64,000 nucleotides of DNA from assembly GCA_030684935.1 (NCBI GenBank), contig JAUXXH010000012.1:1-64000 (forward strand), read 5' to 3'. Shown piece after piece: positions 35,838-45,999 of the stretch. How positions within the stretch are numbered: the first letter of the stretch is position 1; each line of letters begins with the position of its first letter. The position numbers were made by a program, and so were the translations under genes. The notes below the pieces were generated by a model. It was not told the origin of the DNA. It did no database searches and saw only the letters and a list, made by a program, of their open reading frames with translations. This stretch comes from Pseudolabrys sp. (GTDB taxonomy: Bacteria; Pseudomonadota; Alphaproteobacteria; Rhizobiales; Xanthobacteraceae).

Positions 35838-36148
35838 CGGGTTGGCTCAAAAGCGGACGAAATATCCTGGCGCTCGTGCAGGATGCGCACAATCTCGATC
35901 GTCGCGTCGGCCACACGGTAAATGATCAGATACGGCTGAACCAATACAGATCGCAAACCAGTACCAATTTCGTTTCGAGGACGTCCCGCGTACGGGTGGT
36001 CAATGAGCCGGTCAACCGCGTCGGCGACTTTGCGGAGCAAAGTATCGGCAACTTGGTCGCACGCAACGCCGGCAAGATGTTTCCAGATTCCAACCAAGTC
36101 GCGTCTAGCCGCAGGGGCCCAAATAACCCTCTTACGCGCCACGGCCAT
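35834..36148 (-). CDS. ParE/RelE-family toxin
   Basis: This 104-residue toxin fold has the ParE pattern: RVIWAPAARRDLVGIWKHLA, then DAVDRLIDHPYAGRPRNEI, GLRSVLVQPYLIIYRV and EIVRILHERQD. Toxins of this family inhibit gyrase or cleave mRNA on ribosomes. The gene follows the antitoxin with a 17-bp overlap and overlaps holC by 4 bp, so antitoxin, toxin and a replisome subunit appear to form one transcriptional unit. The gene looks intact. Confidence 0.9.
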   Translation of the reverse strand: MAVARKRVIWAPAARRDLVGIWKHLAGVACDQVADTLLRKVADAVDRLIDHPYAGRPRNEIGTGLRSVLVQPYLIIYRVADATIEIVRILHERQDISSAFEPTR

Positions 36149-36353
36149 GTTCGTCGCGCGCCTGTCGAATGATGTCTTCGATGTTCAGTTCCCGGCCCTC
36201 GCCGGCATCGAGCTGGCGGACGCCGGTCTCGACCTCGGCACGCAGTGATCCCAGTCTATCGAGATAAACGATCAATTCGCGGGCAATGCGATCCTGTTCC
36301 GCTTCCGGCAGAGCCTCGACCTTGGCGATGGCTTCGCGCAGGACCTTTGTCAT
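36132..36353 (-). CDS. Antitoxin paired with the ParE-type toxin
   Basis: This 73-residue protein starts MTKVLREAIAKVEALPEAEQDRIARELIVYLD, an amphipathic helix typical of small antitoxins, and has an acidic/Arg-mixed C-terminus (LNIEDIIRQARDE) of the kind that wraps the toxin. It overlaps the toxin start by 17 bp. Such antitoxins usually repress their own promoter, which should lie in the 50-bp gap upstream towards pepA. Confidence 0.87.
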   Translation of the reverse strand: MTKVLREAIAKVEALPEAEQDRIARELIVYLDRLGSLRAEVETGVRQLDAGEGRELNIEDIIRQARDEHGRGA

Positions 36354-36402
36354 CCGTATTATTTATCACATTTCCCAGATCGCGGCCAATCTCGTCCGCG
36401 CT

Positions 36403-37905
36403 CTACTTCTCGTAATTGTCCGCCACCAGCCGGTCCAGCAGCCGCACGCCCCAGCCCGAGCCCCAACTTCGGTTGATGTCGGACTGGCGCGAATCGAAGC
36501 CGGTGCCGGCGATGTCGAGATGCGCCCACGGCGTTTTGTCGTCGACAAAGCGCTTGATGAACTGCGCCGCGGTGATGGCGCCGCCCCAGCGGCTGCCGCC
36601 GGTGTTCTTCATGTCGGCGAACTTTGAATCGATCATCTTGTCGTATTCCGGCGCCAGCGGCATGCGCCAGACTTTCTCGCCGGTCGCCTCGCCCGCCTTG
36701 GTCAGGCGCTCGGACAGCTTGTCGTCGTTGGAGAACAGACCGGCATATTCCTGACCGAGCGCGACGATGATGGCGCCGGTCAGCGTCGCCAGATCGACCA
36801 TCAACTGCGGCTTGAAACGCTGCGCCGCGTACCAGATGACGTCGCCGAGCACGAGACGGCCCTCGGCATCGGTATTGATGACCTCGATGGTCTGCCCCGA
36901 CATCGACCTGACGATATCGCCCGGCCGCACGGCATTGCCGTCCGGCATGTTCTCCACCAGCCCGATCAGGCCGACGGCGTTGACCCTGGCCTTGCGTGCC
37001 GCCAGCGCCTGCATCAGACCGACCACGCAGGCGGCGCCCGCCATGTCGCCCTTCATGTCCTCCATGCCGGCCGCGCTTTTGATCGAGATGCCGCCGGTGT
37101 CGAAGCACACGCCCTTGCCGATGAAGGCGACCGGGGCCACGCCTTTCTTGCCGCCATTCCAGCGCATGACGACGACGCGGCTTTCGCGCCGCGAGCCCTG
37201 GCCGACAGCGAGCAGTGCGCCCATGCCGAGCTTCTTGAGTGCCTTCATGTCGAGCACCTCGACCGCCACGCCGGCCTTTTTCAGGACAGCGGTGCGGCGG
37301 GCGAATTCTTCCGGATACAGAATATTGGCCGGCTCGTTGACCAGATCGCGCGCCATCAGCACGCCGCCCGAGATCGCCTCACGTGCGGCAAAGGCCTTGC
37401 GCGCACCGGCCACGTCGCCGGTGGCGATGGTGAGGCTGCGGTTGGCGGCCGGTTTGTCGTCGTCCTTGCGCTTGGTCTTGTAGCGATCGAAGGCATAGGC
37501 GCGCAGGCCCGCGCCCTGAGCCAGGTCGGCGGCCTGCTCGGCGCTCATCGCGCCGCCCGGCAGTTCGGCAAACACAACCGCGTCAGTGGCAGCCTTGGGC
37601 AGCTTGCCCATAGCGGCACCGCCCCACTGGACAAAGTCCTGTTGCTGCAAATCGGCGCTCTTTCCGGTCCCGATCACCAGCAGACGGTCGGCCTTCAGTC
37701 CCGCCGGGACGACGAGTTCCAGGCTCGATTTGCGCTTTCCGGTGAATCGCTCGGCTTTGGCGGCCCGCGCCACCAGCTCGGTAGCGGGTCCAAGGGCTTT
37801 GGCCGTGGCGGGGCCGAATTTGACGCCTTCGCCGCAGAACACGACGAAAACTCCTTTGGCCGGTGGGACAAAGGGTCCAAATCCGACTTTCGGCGCATCT
37901 GTCAT
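36403..37905 (-). CDS. pepA: Leucyl aminopeptidase (M17)
   Basis: This 500-residue cytosolic zinc/manganese aminopeptidase releases N-terminal residues. The M17 signature NTDAEGRL is present, with metal ligands around [16 protein letters not shown] (Lys, Asp) and [12 protein letters not shown] (Asp). The N-terminal macro-like domain spans about 1-170. PepA in some bacteria also binds DNA as an accessory in recombination or regulation. It is intact and lies on the minus strand directly upstream of the toxin-antitoxin/holC unit, separated by about 50 bp. Confidence 0.97.
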   Translation of the reverse strand: MTDAPKVGFGPFVPPAKGVFVVFCGEGVKFGPATAKALGPATELVARAAKAERFTGKRKSSLELVVPAGLKADRLLVIGTGKSADLQQQDFVQWGGAAMGKLPKAATDAVVFAELPGGAMSAEQAADLAQGAGLRAYAFDRYKTKRKDDDKPAANRSLTIATGDVAGARKAFAAREAISGGVLMARDLVNEPANILYPEEFARRTAVLKKAGVAVEVLDMKALKKLGMGALLAVGQGSRRESRVVVMRWNGGKKGVAPVAFIGKGVCFDTGGISIKSAAGMEDMKGDMAGAACVVGLMQALAARKARVNAVGLIGLVENMPDGNAVRPGDIVRSMSGQTIEVINTDAEGRLVLGDVIWYAAQRFKPQLMVDLATLTGAIIVALGQEYAGLFSNDDKLSERLTKAGEATGEKVWRMPLAPEYDKMIDSKFADMKNTGGSRWGGAITAAQFIKRFVDDKTPWAHLDIAGTGFDSRQSDINRSWGSGWGVRLLDRLVADNYEK

Positions 37906-38290
37906 CAGGGCATCCTTGTCCGGGAATCAAACGGGTGGCGGGCAATTGTCGCCGTCATATGAAGCAGACACGGCGGCCGTGCAAAGCCCCTGTTGCGAAC
38001 GTTCCCCGGGGCCTGGCCGCAATGCCGCCCCCGCCGGTCCCGATCTCCGCCATACGGGCGGTATTCGCTTGCAGAATCGGCCGTGGCAGCCTCGATTCAG
38101 GATGCTTCGGCAAGCCGGCGCGTTTACCATTTGTTGTTCATGTTCAAGAGCTTTGCCTTTGCCCGGCCACTTTGTGCCGCGATCAAGGTGAATGGTTGGG
38201 GGGCTATGTTAACGCTAATTGCGCCTTATCCGCCGCGCGGATAATTAGGCCGTTGGCGCGTGCGGAAAGTTTTTGGGGACGACGCCTCGG
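37906..38290. other. Divergent intergenic region between pepA and lptF
   Basis: This 385-bp gap separates two divergent genes and must carry both promoters. I see no credible protein gene in it. It has an AT-richer patch at about 38203-38248 next to lptF, with TTAACGCTAATT and an inverted repeat (annotated separately). I did not find a sigma70 site good enough to call. Confidence 0.6.
38215..38248. promoter_or_regulatory. Inverted repeat in the lptF leader
   Basis: TTATCCG (38226-38232) and its complement CGGATAA (38238-38244) are separated by 5 bp. An outer pair CTAATT/AATTAG (38215-38220 with 38243-38248) partly overlaps the inner arm. It lies about 43 bp upstream of the lptF start. It could be an operator or a leader hairpin controlling the LPS-transport operon. 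Confidence 0.4.
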
Positions 38291-39451
38291 ATGGGGTCCA
38301 TCAGCCTATACATCTTCCGCACCACGCTCGGTGCGTTTTTGATCGTGCTCGTCAGCCTGACCGCGGTGATCTGGGTCACGCAGGCGCTACGCGATATCGA
38401 CCTGATGACCAGCCAGGGCCAGACCATCCTGGTCTTCGTCGGCATTACCGGACTGATCGTGCCGCTGCTGGTTCTCGTGATCGCCCCAATCGCTCTGCTC
38501 ATCGCGGTCGCCCATACGCTCAACAAGATGTCTACCGACTCCGAAATCATCGTCATGAACGCAGCAGGCATGTCGCCGTGGGTGCTGTTTCGCGCCTTCC
38601 TGTCGGTGGCGCTGGTGGTCTCCATACTGGTCGGCGCGATCGGCTCCTATTTCGCGCCAAAGGGCCTGCGCATGCTGCGCGACTGGCTCACCGAAGTGCG
38701 CGCGAATGTTGTCAGCAACATCGTACAGCCGGGCCGCTTCACCTCGATCGAAGCCAACGTCACGATCCATATCCGCGAGCGGCGCAACACTGGTCAGTTG
38801 CTCGGCATTTTTCTCGACGACCGGCGCAATCCCAAGGAACGCGTCACCGTGATGTCGGAGTTCGGCGATCTGGTCGACAACGACACCGGCACGTTTCTGA
38901 TCTTGCAGAAAGGCGTGGTGCAGCGTCAGGAAACCGGCCAGCGCGATCCGGCCATTGTGGTTTTCGAACGCTACGCCTTCGACCTTTCGCAATTCGCCGG
39001 CGGCGGGGGCGCGGTGAAATATTCGATCCGCGAACGCTATCTCTGGCAGCTTTTGTTTCCCGACCCGAAAGACCCGCTTTACATCGAACAACCGGGCCAG
39101 TTCAGGGCCGAATTGCACGACCGGCTGATCGCGCCGCTCTATCCGATCGCATTCCTGGCCATCGCCTTCGCCTATCTGGGGGCGCCGCGCACCACGCGGC
39201 AAAGCCGCACGCTCTCCATGGTCGGCGCCATCGGCGGCGTCGCTTTGGTGCGGCTGATCGGTTTCGGCTCTACCGTGTTCGGCGCCACCGTGCCGGCAAT
39301 GCTGGTGCTGCAGTATGTGGCCGTGTCCGGGGCGCTGATCTTCGGCGTCGTCGTGATCCGCCGCGGTCTGATCCTCGAGCCGCCAGCGTTCATCACCAAT
39401 GCCATCACCGCGCTCACCGAGCGCATCACTCGACGCCTTGCTCCGCAATGA
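38291..39451 (+). CDS. lptF: LPS export ABC transporter permease LptF
   Basis: This 386-residue inner-membrane YjgP/YjgQ-family protein forms the LPS-extracting complex with LptG and the LptB ATPase. Three N-terminal helices (YIFRTTLGAFLIVLVSL; LVPLLVLVIAPIALLIAVA; LFRAFLSVALVVSILVGA), a periplasmic beta-jellyroll of about 150 residues, and three C-terminal helices give the standard layout. The ATG at 38291 is chosen over an upstream TTG. It is followed 7 bp later by lptG. LptB and LptA/C genes are not in this window. Confidence 0.93.
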   Translation: MGSISLYIFRTTLGAFLIVLVSLTAVIWVTQALRDIDLMTSQGQTILVFVGITGLIVPLLVLVIAPIALLIAVAHTLNKMSTDSEIIVMNAAGMSPWVLFRAFLSVALVVSILVGAIGSYFAPKGLRMLRDWLTEVRANVVSNIVQPGRFTSIEANVTIHIRERRNTGQLLGIFLDDRRNPKERVTVMSEFGDLVDNDTGTFLILQKGVVQRQETGQRDPAIVVFERYAFDLSQFAGGGGAVKYSIRERYLWQLLFPDPKDPLYIEQPGQFRAELHDRLIAPLYPIAFLAIAFAYLGAPRTTRQSRTLSMVGAIGGVALVRLIGFGSTVFGATVPAMLVLQYVAVSGALIFGVVVIRRGLILEPPAFITNAITALTERITRRLAPQ

Positions 39452-39458
39452 TGGGCCC

Positions 39459-40556
39459 ATGACAATCAAAGGCGGAACACTGGCGCGCTACTTCGGGCTG
39501 CAATTTCTCAGCACGACGCTGCTGGTGTTCGCCGCCATTTTCGCGCTTGTGGCCTTGCTCGACTATATCGAGATGATGCGGCGGGCCAGCGACCTTCCCA
39601 ATGTGTCGGCGGTCCTGGTCGCGCAGGCTTCGCTGTACCGGGTGCCGCAGGTGACCGAACGCATCATGCCGTTCTGCATCCTGATCGGCGCCATGTCCTG
39701 CTATCTCACGTTGTCGCGGCGCCTCGAGCTGGTGGTGGCGCGCGCCGCCGGCATGTCGGCCTGGCAGTTCATTTCACCGGCGCTGATTGTCGCGTTTCTT
39801 CTCGGAGTCGTGGCCACCGCCGTGTACAACCCGATCTCGGCGCTGTTGCAGGAACGATCGAAGCGCTACGAGGCCGAACTGTTCGGACAGGATCCCACCG
39901 CCCTGCGCGGCGCCGGCGGTACGTTCTGGGTCAGCCAGCGCTCCAGCGAGGGCATGGCCATCATCAACGCGACAACAAGCCAGGCCCAGGGCGTCCGGCT
40001 GATCGGCGTGTCGGTTTTCGTATTCGACAGCGGCGGCCAGTTCCGGCAACGGATCGAGGCGCGCAGCGCCGCTCTGGAACCGGGCGTTTGGCTGCTGCAG
40101 GATGCCCGCCTTTACGAAATCGGGGTGCTGCCGGTTGATCACGCGGAGTATCGGCTCAAGACAAACCTGACGCCGGAACAGGTTCGAGAAAGTTTCGCGA
40201 CACCTGAAACTGTACCATTTTGGGAGTTGCCTTCGTATATCACGATCGCAGAGAACGAAGGTCTGGGCGCCGCAGGCTATAGATTGCAACTTCAGAAGCT
40301 ACTCGCCCGCCCATTTTTATTCGCCTCGATGGTTTTCCTTGCTGCCGCCGTCAGTTTACGTTTCTTCCGCTTCGGCGGGGTACAGAAGATGGTTTTAAGT
40401 GGCGTGGCCGCCGGCTTTCTGCTTTATGTTTTGTCGAAGGTGACCGAGGACTTGAGTAAAGGCGAGCTGATGCACCCTGTGGCAGCGGCTTGGCTGCCTG
40501 TGCTTGTCGGGGGCCTGACGGGGTTTATTGCGTTATTGTACCAGGAGGACGGGTGA
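39459..40556 (+). CDS. lptG: LPS export ABC transporter permease LptG
   Basis: This 365-residue partner of LptF has the same architecture. The N-terminal helix runs from LARYFGLQFLSTTLLVF, with SYIT... and the coupling-helix region LSRRLELVVARAAGMSAWQF that contacts LptB. A periplasmic jellyroll spans about 110-255. The C-terminal helices end PVLVGGLTGFIALLY. The stop codon overlaps the lptD start (TGATG), and lptF is 7 bp upstream, so the three are translationally coupled. Confidence 0.93.
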   Translation: MTIKGGTLARYFGLQFLSTTLLVFAAIFALVALLDYIEMMRRASDLPNVSAVLVAQASLYRVPQVTERIMPFCILIGAMSCYLTLSRRLELVVARAAGMSAWQFISPALIVAFLLGVVATAVYNPISALLQERSKRYEAELFGQDPTALRGAGGTFWVSQRSSEGMAIINATTSQAQGVRLIGVSVFVFDSGGQFRQRIEARSAALEPGVWLLQDARLYEIGVLPVDHAEYRLKTNLTPEQVRESFATPETVPFWELPSYITIAENEGLGAAGYRLQLQKLLARPFLFASMVFLAAAVSLRFFRFGGVQKMVLSGVAAGFLLYVLSKVTEDLSKGELMHPVAAAWLPVLVGGLTGFIALLYQEDG

Positions 40557-43075
40557 TGGCGGGGCAAAATCGCTCTCGTCCACCAGCGCCCCGGCCTCAC
40601 CGCCGCGGCACCGCAGGGATTGCTGCCGTCCTCGGCCTTGTGGTCTGTGGTGGCCTGATCACGGCTGCGCCACTGTTGAGGCCCGCATCGGCACAGGAAT
40701 TGGCCTTCCCGGCCCGGCCGGTGCCGCCGGGACGCTCGCAGGCCGCGATCGAACGCGAGAAATCCGGCCAGCAACAGATGCTCGTGCAGGCGCGTGAGAT
40801 CAACTACGACTACACCAATCATCGCGTACTGGCCGTCGGCAACGTGCAGATCTATTACGGCGGCGCCACGCTGGAAGCCGACAGGGTCATTTACAACCAG
40901 AAGACCAAGCGCCTGCACGCGGAAGGCAATGTCCGGCTGACCGAACCCGACGGCAAGATCACCTACGGCGAGATCATGGACCTTGCCGACGATTACCGCG
41001 ACGGGTTCGTCGATTCGTTGCGCCTCGACACGCCCGACCAGACCCGCATGGCGGCGACACGCGCCGAGCGATCGGCGGGCAACTACACGGTGTTTCAGAA
41101 CGGTGTCTACACGGCTTGCGCCGAGTGCAAGGACAATCCCCAGAAGCCGCCGCTGTGGCAGGTAAAGGCCGCCCGCATCATCCACGATCAGGGCGAGAAG
41201 ATGATGTATTTCGAGGACGCGCGCCTCGAATTCCTGGGCGTGCCGATGGCTTACCTGCCCTATTTCTCGGCGCCCGATCCGACCGTCAAACGCAAGACCG
41301 GCTTCCTGATGCCGACTGTGTCATTCAATTCGATTTATGGCACCGCCCTGGAGGTGCCGTACTACTGGGCGCTGGCGCCTGACTACGACGCAACCGTCGC
41401 ACCCATGATAACGAGCAATCAGGGCGTGCTGATGCAGGGCGAATTCCGCCAGCGGCTGATGAATGGCGCCTATTCGATCCGCGGGGCCGGCATATACCAG
41501 TCGGACAAGGATTACTTCACGGGACCCGGCAACCGCGACTGGCGTGGCAGCCTCGAAAGCTCGGGCCAGTTTGCTCTCACCGACAAATGGGTGTGGGGCT
41601 GGGACTCCCTTTTGCTGTCTGACAAGTATTTCCTGAGCGACTACAAGCCGAAACTGTCGGGCTACCGGGTCACCGATACGCTGCAGACCGGCAAGGTCGA
41701 AGGCATCTCGCAGCTCTACATTGCCGGCAAGGGCAACCGCAGCTATTTCGACGCCCGCAGCATCTATTATCTCGGCCTTTCGGGCGCCGACACCCAGGAC
41801 CAGATTCCGGTCATCCATCCGGTGATCGACTACAGTTACACGTTTGACCGTCCGATTTTCGGCGGCGAACTGGGCTACAAGGTCAACTTCACCAGCCTGA
41901 CGCGCAACGAAGCCAACTTCGATGCGATCACGACAGCAGCGTCGGTCAATAATTACTGTTTGCAAACCGCCGACCCGGCGAACAAGACCACCGCCAACTG
42001 TCTGCTGCGTGGTTTTCCCGGCACCTACAGCCGCTTCTCGGCCGAGACCCACTGGAAACGCAGCATCACCGATTCCTTCGGCCAGATTTTCACCCCCTTC
42101 ATGTCGCTGCGCGCCGATGCCGCCGCCCTGCAGATCAAGAACGATCCGGGCGTGAGCAATTACATCAACACCGGCGACAGCGAACTGGTGCGGGCGATGC
42201 CGACCATCGGCCTCGAATACCGCTATCCATTCATCAGTGCACACCGCTGGGGCACGCAGACCCTCGAGCCGATCGCCCAGGTCATCGCACGCCCGAACGA
42301 GACCCAGGTTGGCCGGTTCCCGAACGAAGACGCGCAGAGCCTGACCTTCGACGACAGCAACCTGTTCCGGGTCGACAAGTTCTCGGGTTGGGACCGTCAG
42401 GAAGGCGGCGGCCGCGCCAATTATGGCCTCCAGTACACCGCCCAGTTCAACCAAGGCGGCTTCGTCAATGCCTTGTTCGGGCAGTCCTACCACCTCTTCG
42501 GCACGAACTCCTTTGCCCTCGGCGGCAGCACCAATACCGGCCTGGACAGCGGCCTCGACAGCGACCGGTCCGATTATGTCGCGCGGGTGTCTTACCAGCC
42601 CAACAGCACCTTCGCCTTCACGTCCAGGTTCCGTCTCGACAAGGACGATTTCACCCCGAAGCGGACGGAACTGGAGACCCGCGCGAGTTTCGACCGCTGG
42701 GATATCTCCCTGCTCTATGGCGACTATGCGGCCCAGCCCGAACTGGGCTTTCTCAAGCGCCGTCAGGGGGTCCTGGGCAGCGGCTCGGTCAAACTCGCGA
42801 CCAACTGGGTAGCGCTCGGCGGCGCTCGCTACGACATCAACGCCAGCAAATTCGACCAGACCCGGATCGGTCTGGGCTATGTCGACGAATGCCTCATCTT
42901 GGCCCTGAATTACGTTACAAGTTATAGTTACGGCTCAAGCGCCTCGGGATCATCAAGCGTGACTGCCAACCACACGGTCATGCTTCAGCTGAGCCTGAGG
43001 ACGCTGGGCGGCACCGCAGTAAGCACCGCCGTCGGCGGCGCGAATGGATTAGGTTCCGGCCTAGGCGGCTTCTAA
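40556..43075 (+). CDS. lptD: LPS-assembly protein LptD
   Basis: This 839-residue outer-membrane protein inserts LPS into the outer leaflet together with the lipoprotein LptE. An N-terminal signal/anchor region of about 60 residues is followed by an OstA-type jellyroll (about 85-180: INYDYTNHRVLAVGNVQIYYGG) and a long beta-barrel with alternating aromatic strands to the end. Two cysteines near residue 205-210 (TACAEC) may form disulfides as in E. coli. The stretch FSAPDPTVKRKTGFLMP is characteristic. A strong AGGAGG site lies before the ATG at 40556. The chaperone-like gene follows at once. Confidence 0.95.
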   Translation: MAGQNRSRPPAPRPHRRGTAGIAAVLGLVVCGGLITAAPLLRPASAQELAFPARPVPPGRSQAAIEREKSGQQQMLVQAREINYDYTNHRVLAVGNVQIYYGGATLEADRVIYNQKTKRLHAEGNVRLTEPDGKITYGEIMDLADDYRDGFVDSLRLDTPDQTRMAATRAERSAGNYTVFQNGVYTACAECKDNPQKPPLWQVKAARIIHDQGEKMMYFEDARLEFLGVPMAYLPYFSAPDPTVKRKTGFLMPTVSFNSIYGTALEVPYYWALAPDYDATVAPMITSNQGVLMQGEFRQRLMNGAYSIRGAGIYQSDKDYFTGPGNRDWRGSLESSGQFALTDKWVWGWDSLLLSDKYFLSDYKPKLSGYRVTDTLQTGKVEGISQLYIAGKGNRSYFDARSIYYLGLSGADTQDQIPVIHPVIDYSYTFDRPIFGGELGYKVNFTSLTRNEANFDAITTAASVNNYCLQTADPANKTTANCLLRGFPGTYSRFSAETHWKRSITDSFGQIFTPFMSLRADAAALQIKNDPGVSNYINTGDSELVRAMPTIGLEYRYPFISAHRWGTQTLEPIAQVIARPNETQVGRFPNEDAQSLTFDDSNLFRVDKFSGWDRQEGGGRANYGLQYTAQFNQGGFVNALFGQSYHLFGTNSFALGGSTNTGLDSGLDSDRSDYVARVSYQPNSTFAFTSRFRLDKDDFTPKRTELETRASFDRWDISLLYGDYAAQPELGFLKRRQGVLGSGSVKLATNWVALGGARYDINASKFDQTRIGLGYVDECLILALNYVTSYSYGSSASGSSSVTANHTVMLQLSLRTLGGTAVSTAVGGANGLGSGLGGF

Positions 43076-43112
43076 CTTAAACTGCGGCGTTGTGCAGCCG
43101 CCCATGTAACTG

Positions 43113-44063
43113 ATGGATACCGTGATGTTGGGAATTCAAGAACAACGTCGATCCTGTCGCGGATGGCTGGCGATAGCGGCCGTCGCGTTCGCCCTGGGCG
43201 CGGCAACCCCCGGTCACGCCCAGGTGGTTGTGGTCGCCAATGGTTCGCCGATCACCGAACTCGACATTGCGCAACGCAGCAAGCTGATTGCCACGTCGAC
43301 ACGCAAGAGCACGACGCGTCAGGCCGTCATCAACGAACTGATCGACGAGCGGCTGAAGATCTCAAAAGCCAAATCCTACGGGATGGAAATTGGCAGCGCC
43401 GAAATCGACAACGCGTTCGAGACCATGGCGCAACGCCAGGGTTTGTCCGCGGCGCAGTTCAGCCAGATGCTCGAGCGCACGGGCGTATCACCCAATACCG
43501 TCAAGGCGCGTATTCGCGCTGAACTGACCTGGACGCAGCTGGTACGCGGCAGATACAGTTCGACCTTGCAGGTCGGCGATTCCGACATCGCCTTGGCGAT
43601 GCGGTCCCGCAACGAGACTGACAAGGCGCCGCCGGGCTTTCTGTACACGCTGTATCCGGTCGTGCTGGTTGTTCCGCGCGGACCGAACCAAGCGGCCCTG
43701 ACCGGCAAGCTGCGCGAAGCGGAGAACCTGCGCAGCCGGTTTGTCTCCTGCGAAACCGGCCTTCCGCTGGCACGCGCGCTCCGCGACGTCGCCGTCCGCG
43801 CGCCGATCAACCGGAGTTCGGCCGACCTTGCACCGCAACTGGCGGAATTGCTCGGGAAAATGGAAGTCGGCCGCCTGACCGCACCTGAAGTCACGGCGCA
43901 AGGCCTGCAGATGTTCGCGCTGTGCGGCAAGAAGGAAAGCGCGACGGACTCCGCTGTAAAGCGCGAAGTGCGCGAAGAGCTTTTCGTAAAGCGATTCGAA
44001 ACCGAATCGAAGAAATTCCTGGATGAAATTCGCAAGTCAGCGATGATCGAATACAAACGATAG
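43113..44063 (+). CDS. SurA-like periplasmic chaperone
   Basis: This 316-residue protein has a signal peptide (hydrophobic run [18 protein letters not shown], mature from about residue 37) and a SurA N-terminal domain: [39 protein letters not shown] and [14 protein letters not shown]. After it comes a single degenerate parvulin-like region; there is no clear second PPIase domain, so it is shorter than E. coli SurA (about 430). It probably carries outer-membrane proteins such as LptD to the Bam machine. It lies 38 bp after lptD and 12 bp before pdxA. Confidence 0.85.
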   Translation: MDTVMLGIQEQRRSCRGWLAIAAVAFALGAATPGHAQVVVVANGSPITELDIAQRSKLIATSTRKSTTRQAVINELIDERLKISKAKSYGMEIGSAEIDNAFETMAQRQGLSAAQFSQMLERTGVSPNTVKARIRAELTWTQLVRGRYSSTLQVGDSDIALAMRSRNETDKAPPGFLYTLYPVVLVVPRGPNQAALTGKLREAENLRSRFVSCETGLPLARALRDVAVRAPINRSSADLAPQLAELLGKMEVGRLTAPEVTAQGLQMFALCGKKESATDSAVKREVREELFVKRFETESKKFLDEIRKSAMIEYKR

Positions 44064-44074
44064 GCGAGCAGAAA

Positions 44075-45103
44075 ATGACCGCGCAGGGCCGGCCGCTCGC
44101 ATTGACGCTTGGCGAGCCGGCCGGCATCGGACCCGACCTCACCCTCGGCATCTGGCCGCGACGGGTCGACCTCGATCTGCCGCCGTTCTATCTGATCGGC
44201 GATCCCGATTTCCTCGAACGCCGCGCGCGCGCGCTGGGTCTCAGTGTGCCGCTGGCGGTGGTTTCGCCGGCCGAGGCCTCCGCGGCCTTTGCGCGGGCCC
44301 TGCCAGTGGTGCCGCTTGATCTGGCGATCACGGCGGAACCGGGCGCCCCGGATTCCTCCAGCGCGCCGGCGGCGATCGCCGCAATCCGCCGTGCCGTTGC
44401 CGACGTCCTGGCCGGGCATGCGGCCGCCGTCGTCACCAATCCAGTCGCCAAGAACGTGCTCTACCGGTCGGGCTTTGCCGATCCCGGACATACCGAGTTC
44501 CTGGCCCGGCTGGCAGAGGAAGCGACCGGCCAGCCGCTGCGGCCGGTGATGATGCTCTGGTCGAGCGAACTGGCGGTGGTGCCGGTGACCATCCATCTGC
44601 CGTTGAAGGACGTGGTGTCACGTCTCAGCACCGGCCTTGTGGTCGAGACCGGCCGCATTGTCGCCCGCGACCTGACCGCGCGGTTCGGCATCGCGCGGCC
44701 GCGCATTGCCGTCGCCGGTCTCAACCCGCATGCCGGTGAAGACGGCGCTTTGGGCGAAGAGGACCGTGCCATGGTGGCGCCGGCGGTGGCGCAACTCAGG
44801 GCGGAAGGCATCGACGCGGTCGGTCCGTTGCCGGCCGACACCATGTTCCACGAGAAAGCCCGCGCCACTTACGACGTGGCGATGTGCATGTATCACGACC
44901 AGGCGCTGATACCGATCAAGACGCTGGCCTTCGATCACGCCGTGAACGTGACACTCGGCCTGCCTTTCGTCCGCACCTCGCCCGACCACGGCACGGCGTT
45001 CGACATTGCCGGCACCGGCCGCGGCGACCCGTCGAGCCTGGTGGCGGCGCTCATCCTCGCCGCCCGGATCACGGCACGGACGCCGGCTTTGGCGCCGGCC
45101 TAG
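44075..45103 (+). CDS. pdxA: 4-hydroxythreonine-4-phosphate dehydrogenase
   Basis: This 342-residue NAD-dependent enzyme of pyridoxal phosphate synthesis oxidises 4-phospho-hydroxy-threonine. The segments [51 protein letters not shown] and [20 protein letters not shown] carry the metal-binding histidines (HTEF, NPHAGE and YHDQ). It is full length. It sits between a SurA-like gene and rsmA, as in many proteobacteria (surA-pdxA-ksgA), and rsmA starts 2 bp after its stop. Confidence 0.97.
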   Translation: MTAQGRPLALTLGEPAGIGPDLTLGIWPRRVDLDLPPFYLIGDPDFLERRARALGLSVPLAVVSPAEASAAFARALPVVPLDLAITAEPGAPDSSSAPAAIAAIRRAVADVLAGHAAAVVTNPVAKNVLYRSGFADPGHTEFLARLAEEATGQPLRPVMMLWSSELAVVPVTIHLPLKDVVSRLSTGLVVETGRIVARDLTARFGIARPRIAVAGLNPHAGEDGALGEEDRAMVAPAVAQLRAEGIDAVGPLPADTMFHEKARATYDVAMCMYHDQALIPIKTLAFDHAVNVTLGLPFVRTSPDHGTAFDIAGTGRGDPSSLVAALILAARITARTPALAPA

Positions 45104-45105
45104 CC

Positions 45106-45966
45106 GTGGCCCAGCTCGACGACCTGCCGCCGCTGCGCGAGGTGATCCGGGCGCACGGTCTGACGCCGAAAAAATCGCTCGGACAGAATTTTCTGCACGA
45201 TCTCAACCTGACCGCGCGGATCGCGCGCGCCGCCGAACCGCTCGAGAACATCACTGTCGTCGAAATCGGCCCCGGACCCGGCGGCCTGACCCGCGCTCTG
45301 CTCGCACTCGGGGCCCGGCGCATTGTCGCCATCGAACGCGATGAGCGGGCCATCGCCGCATTGCAGGAGATTGCCGCGCGCTATCCGGGCCGGCTCGATA
45401 TCGTCTCTGGCGATGCGCTGACCGTCGATATCATAGCGCATCTCGGGCCTGAGCGCGCCCGCGTGGTCGCCAATCTGCCCTACAACATCGGCACCGCGCT
45501 GCTGGTGCAATGGCTCACGGTCGAGCCTTGGCCGCCCTGGTACGACTCGCTGCTGCTGATGTTCCAGCGCGAAGTGGCCGAGCGCATTGTCGCCCGGGTC
45601 GGCGACAAGGCTTACGGCCGGCTGGCTGTGCTGGCCGGCTGGCGCACCGAGGCCAAGATCCTGTTCGATGTCGCGCCGGCAGCCTTCGTGCCGCCGCCCA
45701 GCATCACCTCGTCGGTGGTGCGGCTGGTGCCGCGCCCGGTGCCGCTGCCGTGCGACCCGGTCGCGCTGCAGCGCATCACCGAGGCGGGCTTCGGCCAGCG
45801 CCGCAAGATGCTGCGTCAGAGCCTGAAATCGCTCGGCGTCGACACACTGGCGCTGCTGGAGGCCGCCCAAATCGCGCCGACCGCGCGCGCGGAGGAGATT
45901 CCGGTCGAAGGGTTTGTCATGCTGGCACGCGAATTCAGCGCGCTGCGCCAGGGCGCCAACCGGTAG
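45106..45966 (+). CDS. rsmA: 16S rRNA (adenine1518/1519-N6)-dimethyltransferase
   Basis: This 286-residue enzyme (KsgA) dimethylates two adjacent adenines in helix 45 during 30S maturation. Motifs are [13 protein letters not shown], the SAM-binding [25 protein letters not shown] and the catalytic [12 protein letters not shown]. The C-terminal domain is present ([16 protein letters not shown]). The start is the GTG at 45106, two bases after the pdxA stop, so it is coupled to pdxA. It converges with gmk. Confidence 0.97.
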   Translation: MAQLDDLPPLREVIRAHGLTPKKSLGQNFLHDLNLTARIARAAEPLENITVVEIGPGPGGLTRALLALGARRIVAIERDERAIAALQEIAARYPGRLDIVSGDALTVDIIAHLGPERARVVANLPYNIGTALLVQWLTVEPWPPWYDSLLLMFQREVAERIVARVGDKAYGRLAVLAGWRTEAKILFDVAPAAFVPPPSITSSVVRLVPRPVPLPCDPVALQRITEAGFGQRRKMLRQSLKSLGVDTLALLEAAQIAPTARAEEIPVEGFVMLAREFSALRQGANR

Positions 45967-45999
45967 CGCCGCGACCACGGGCGCCCGGCTTCCCTTGCC

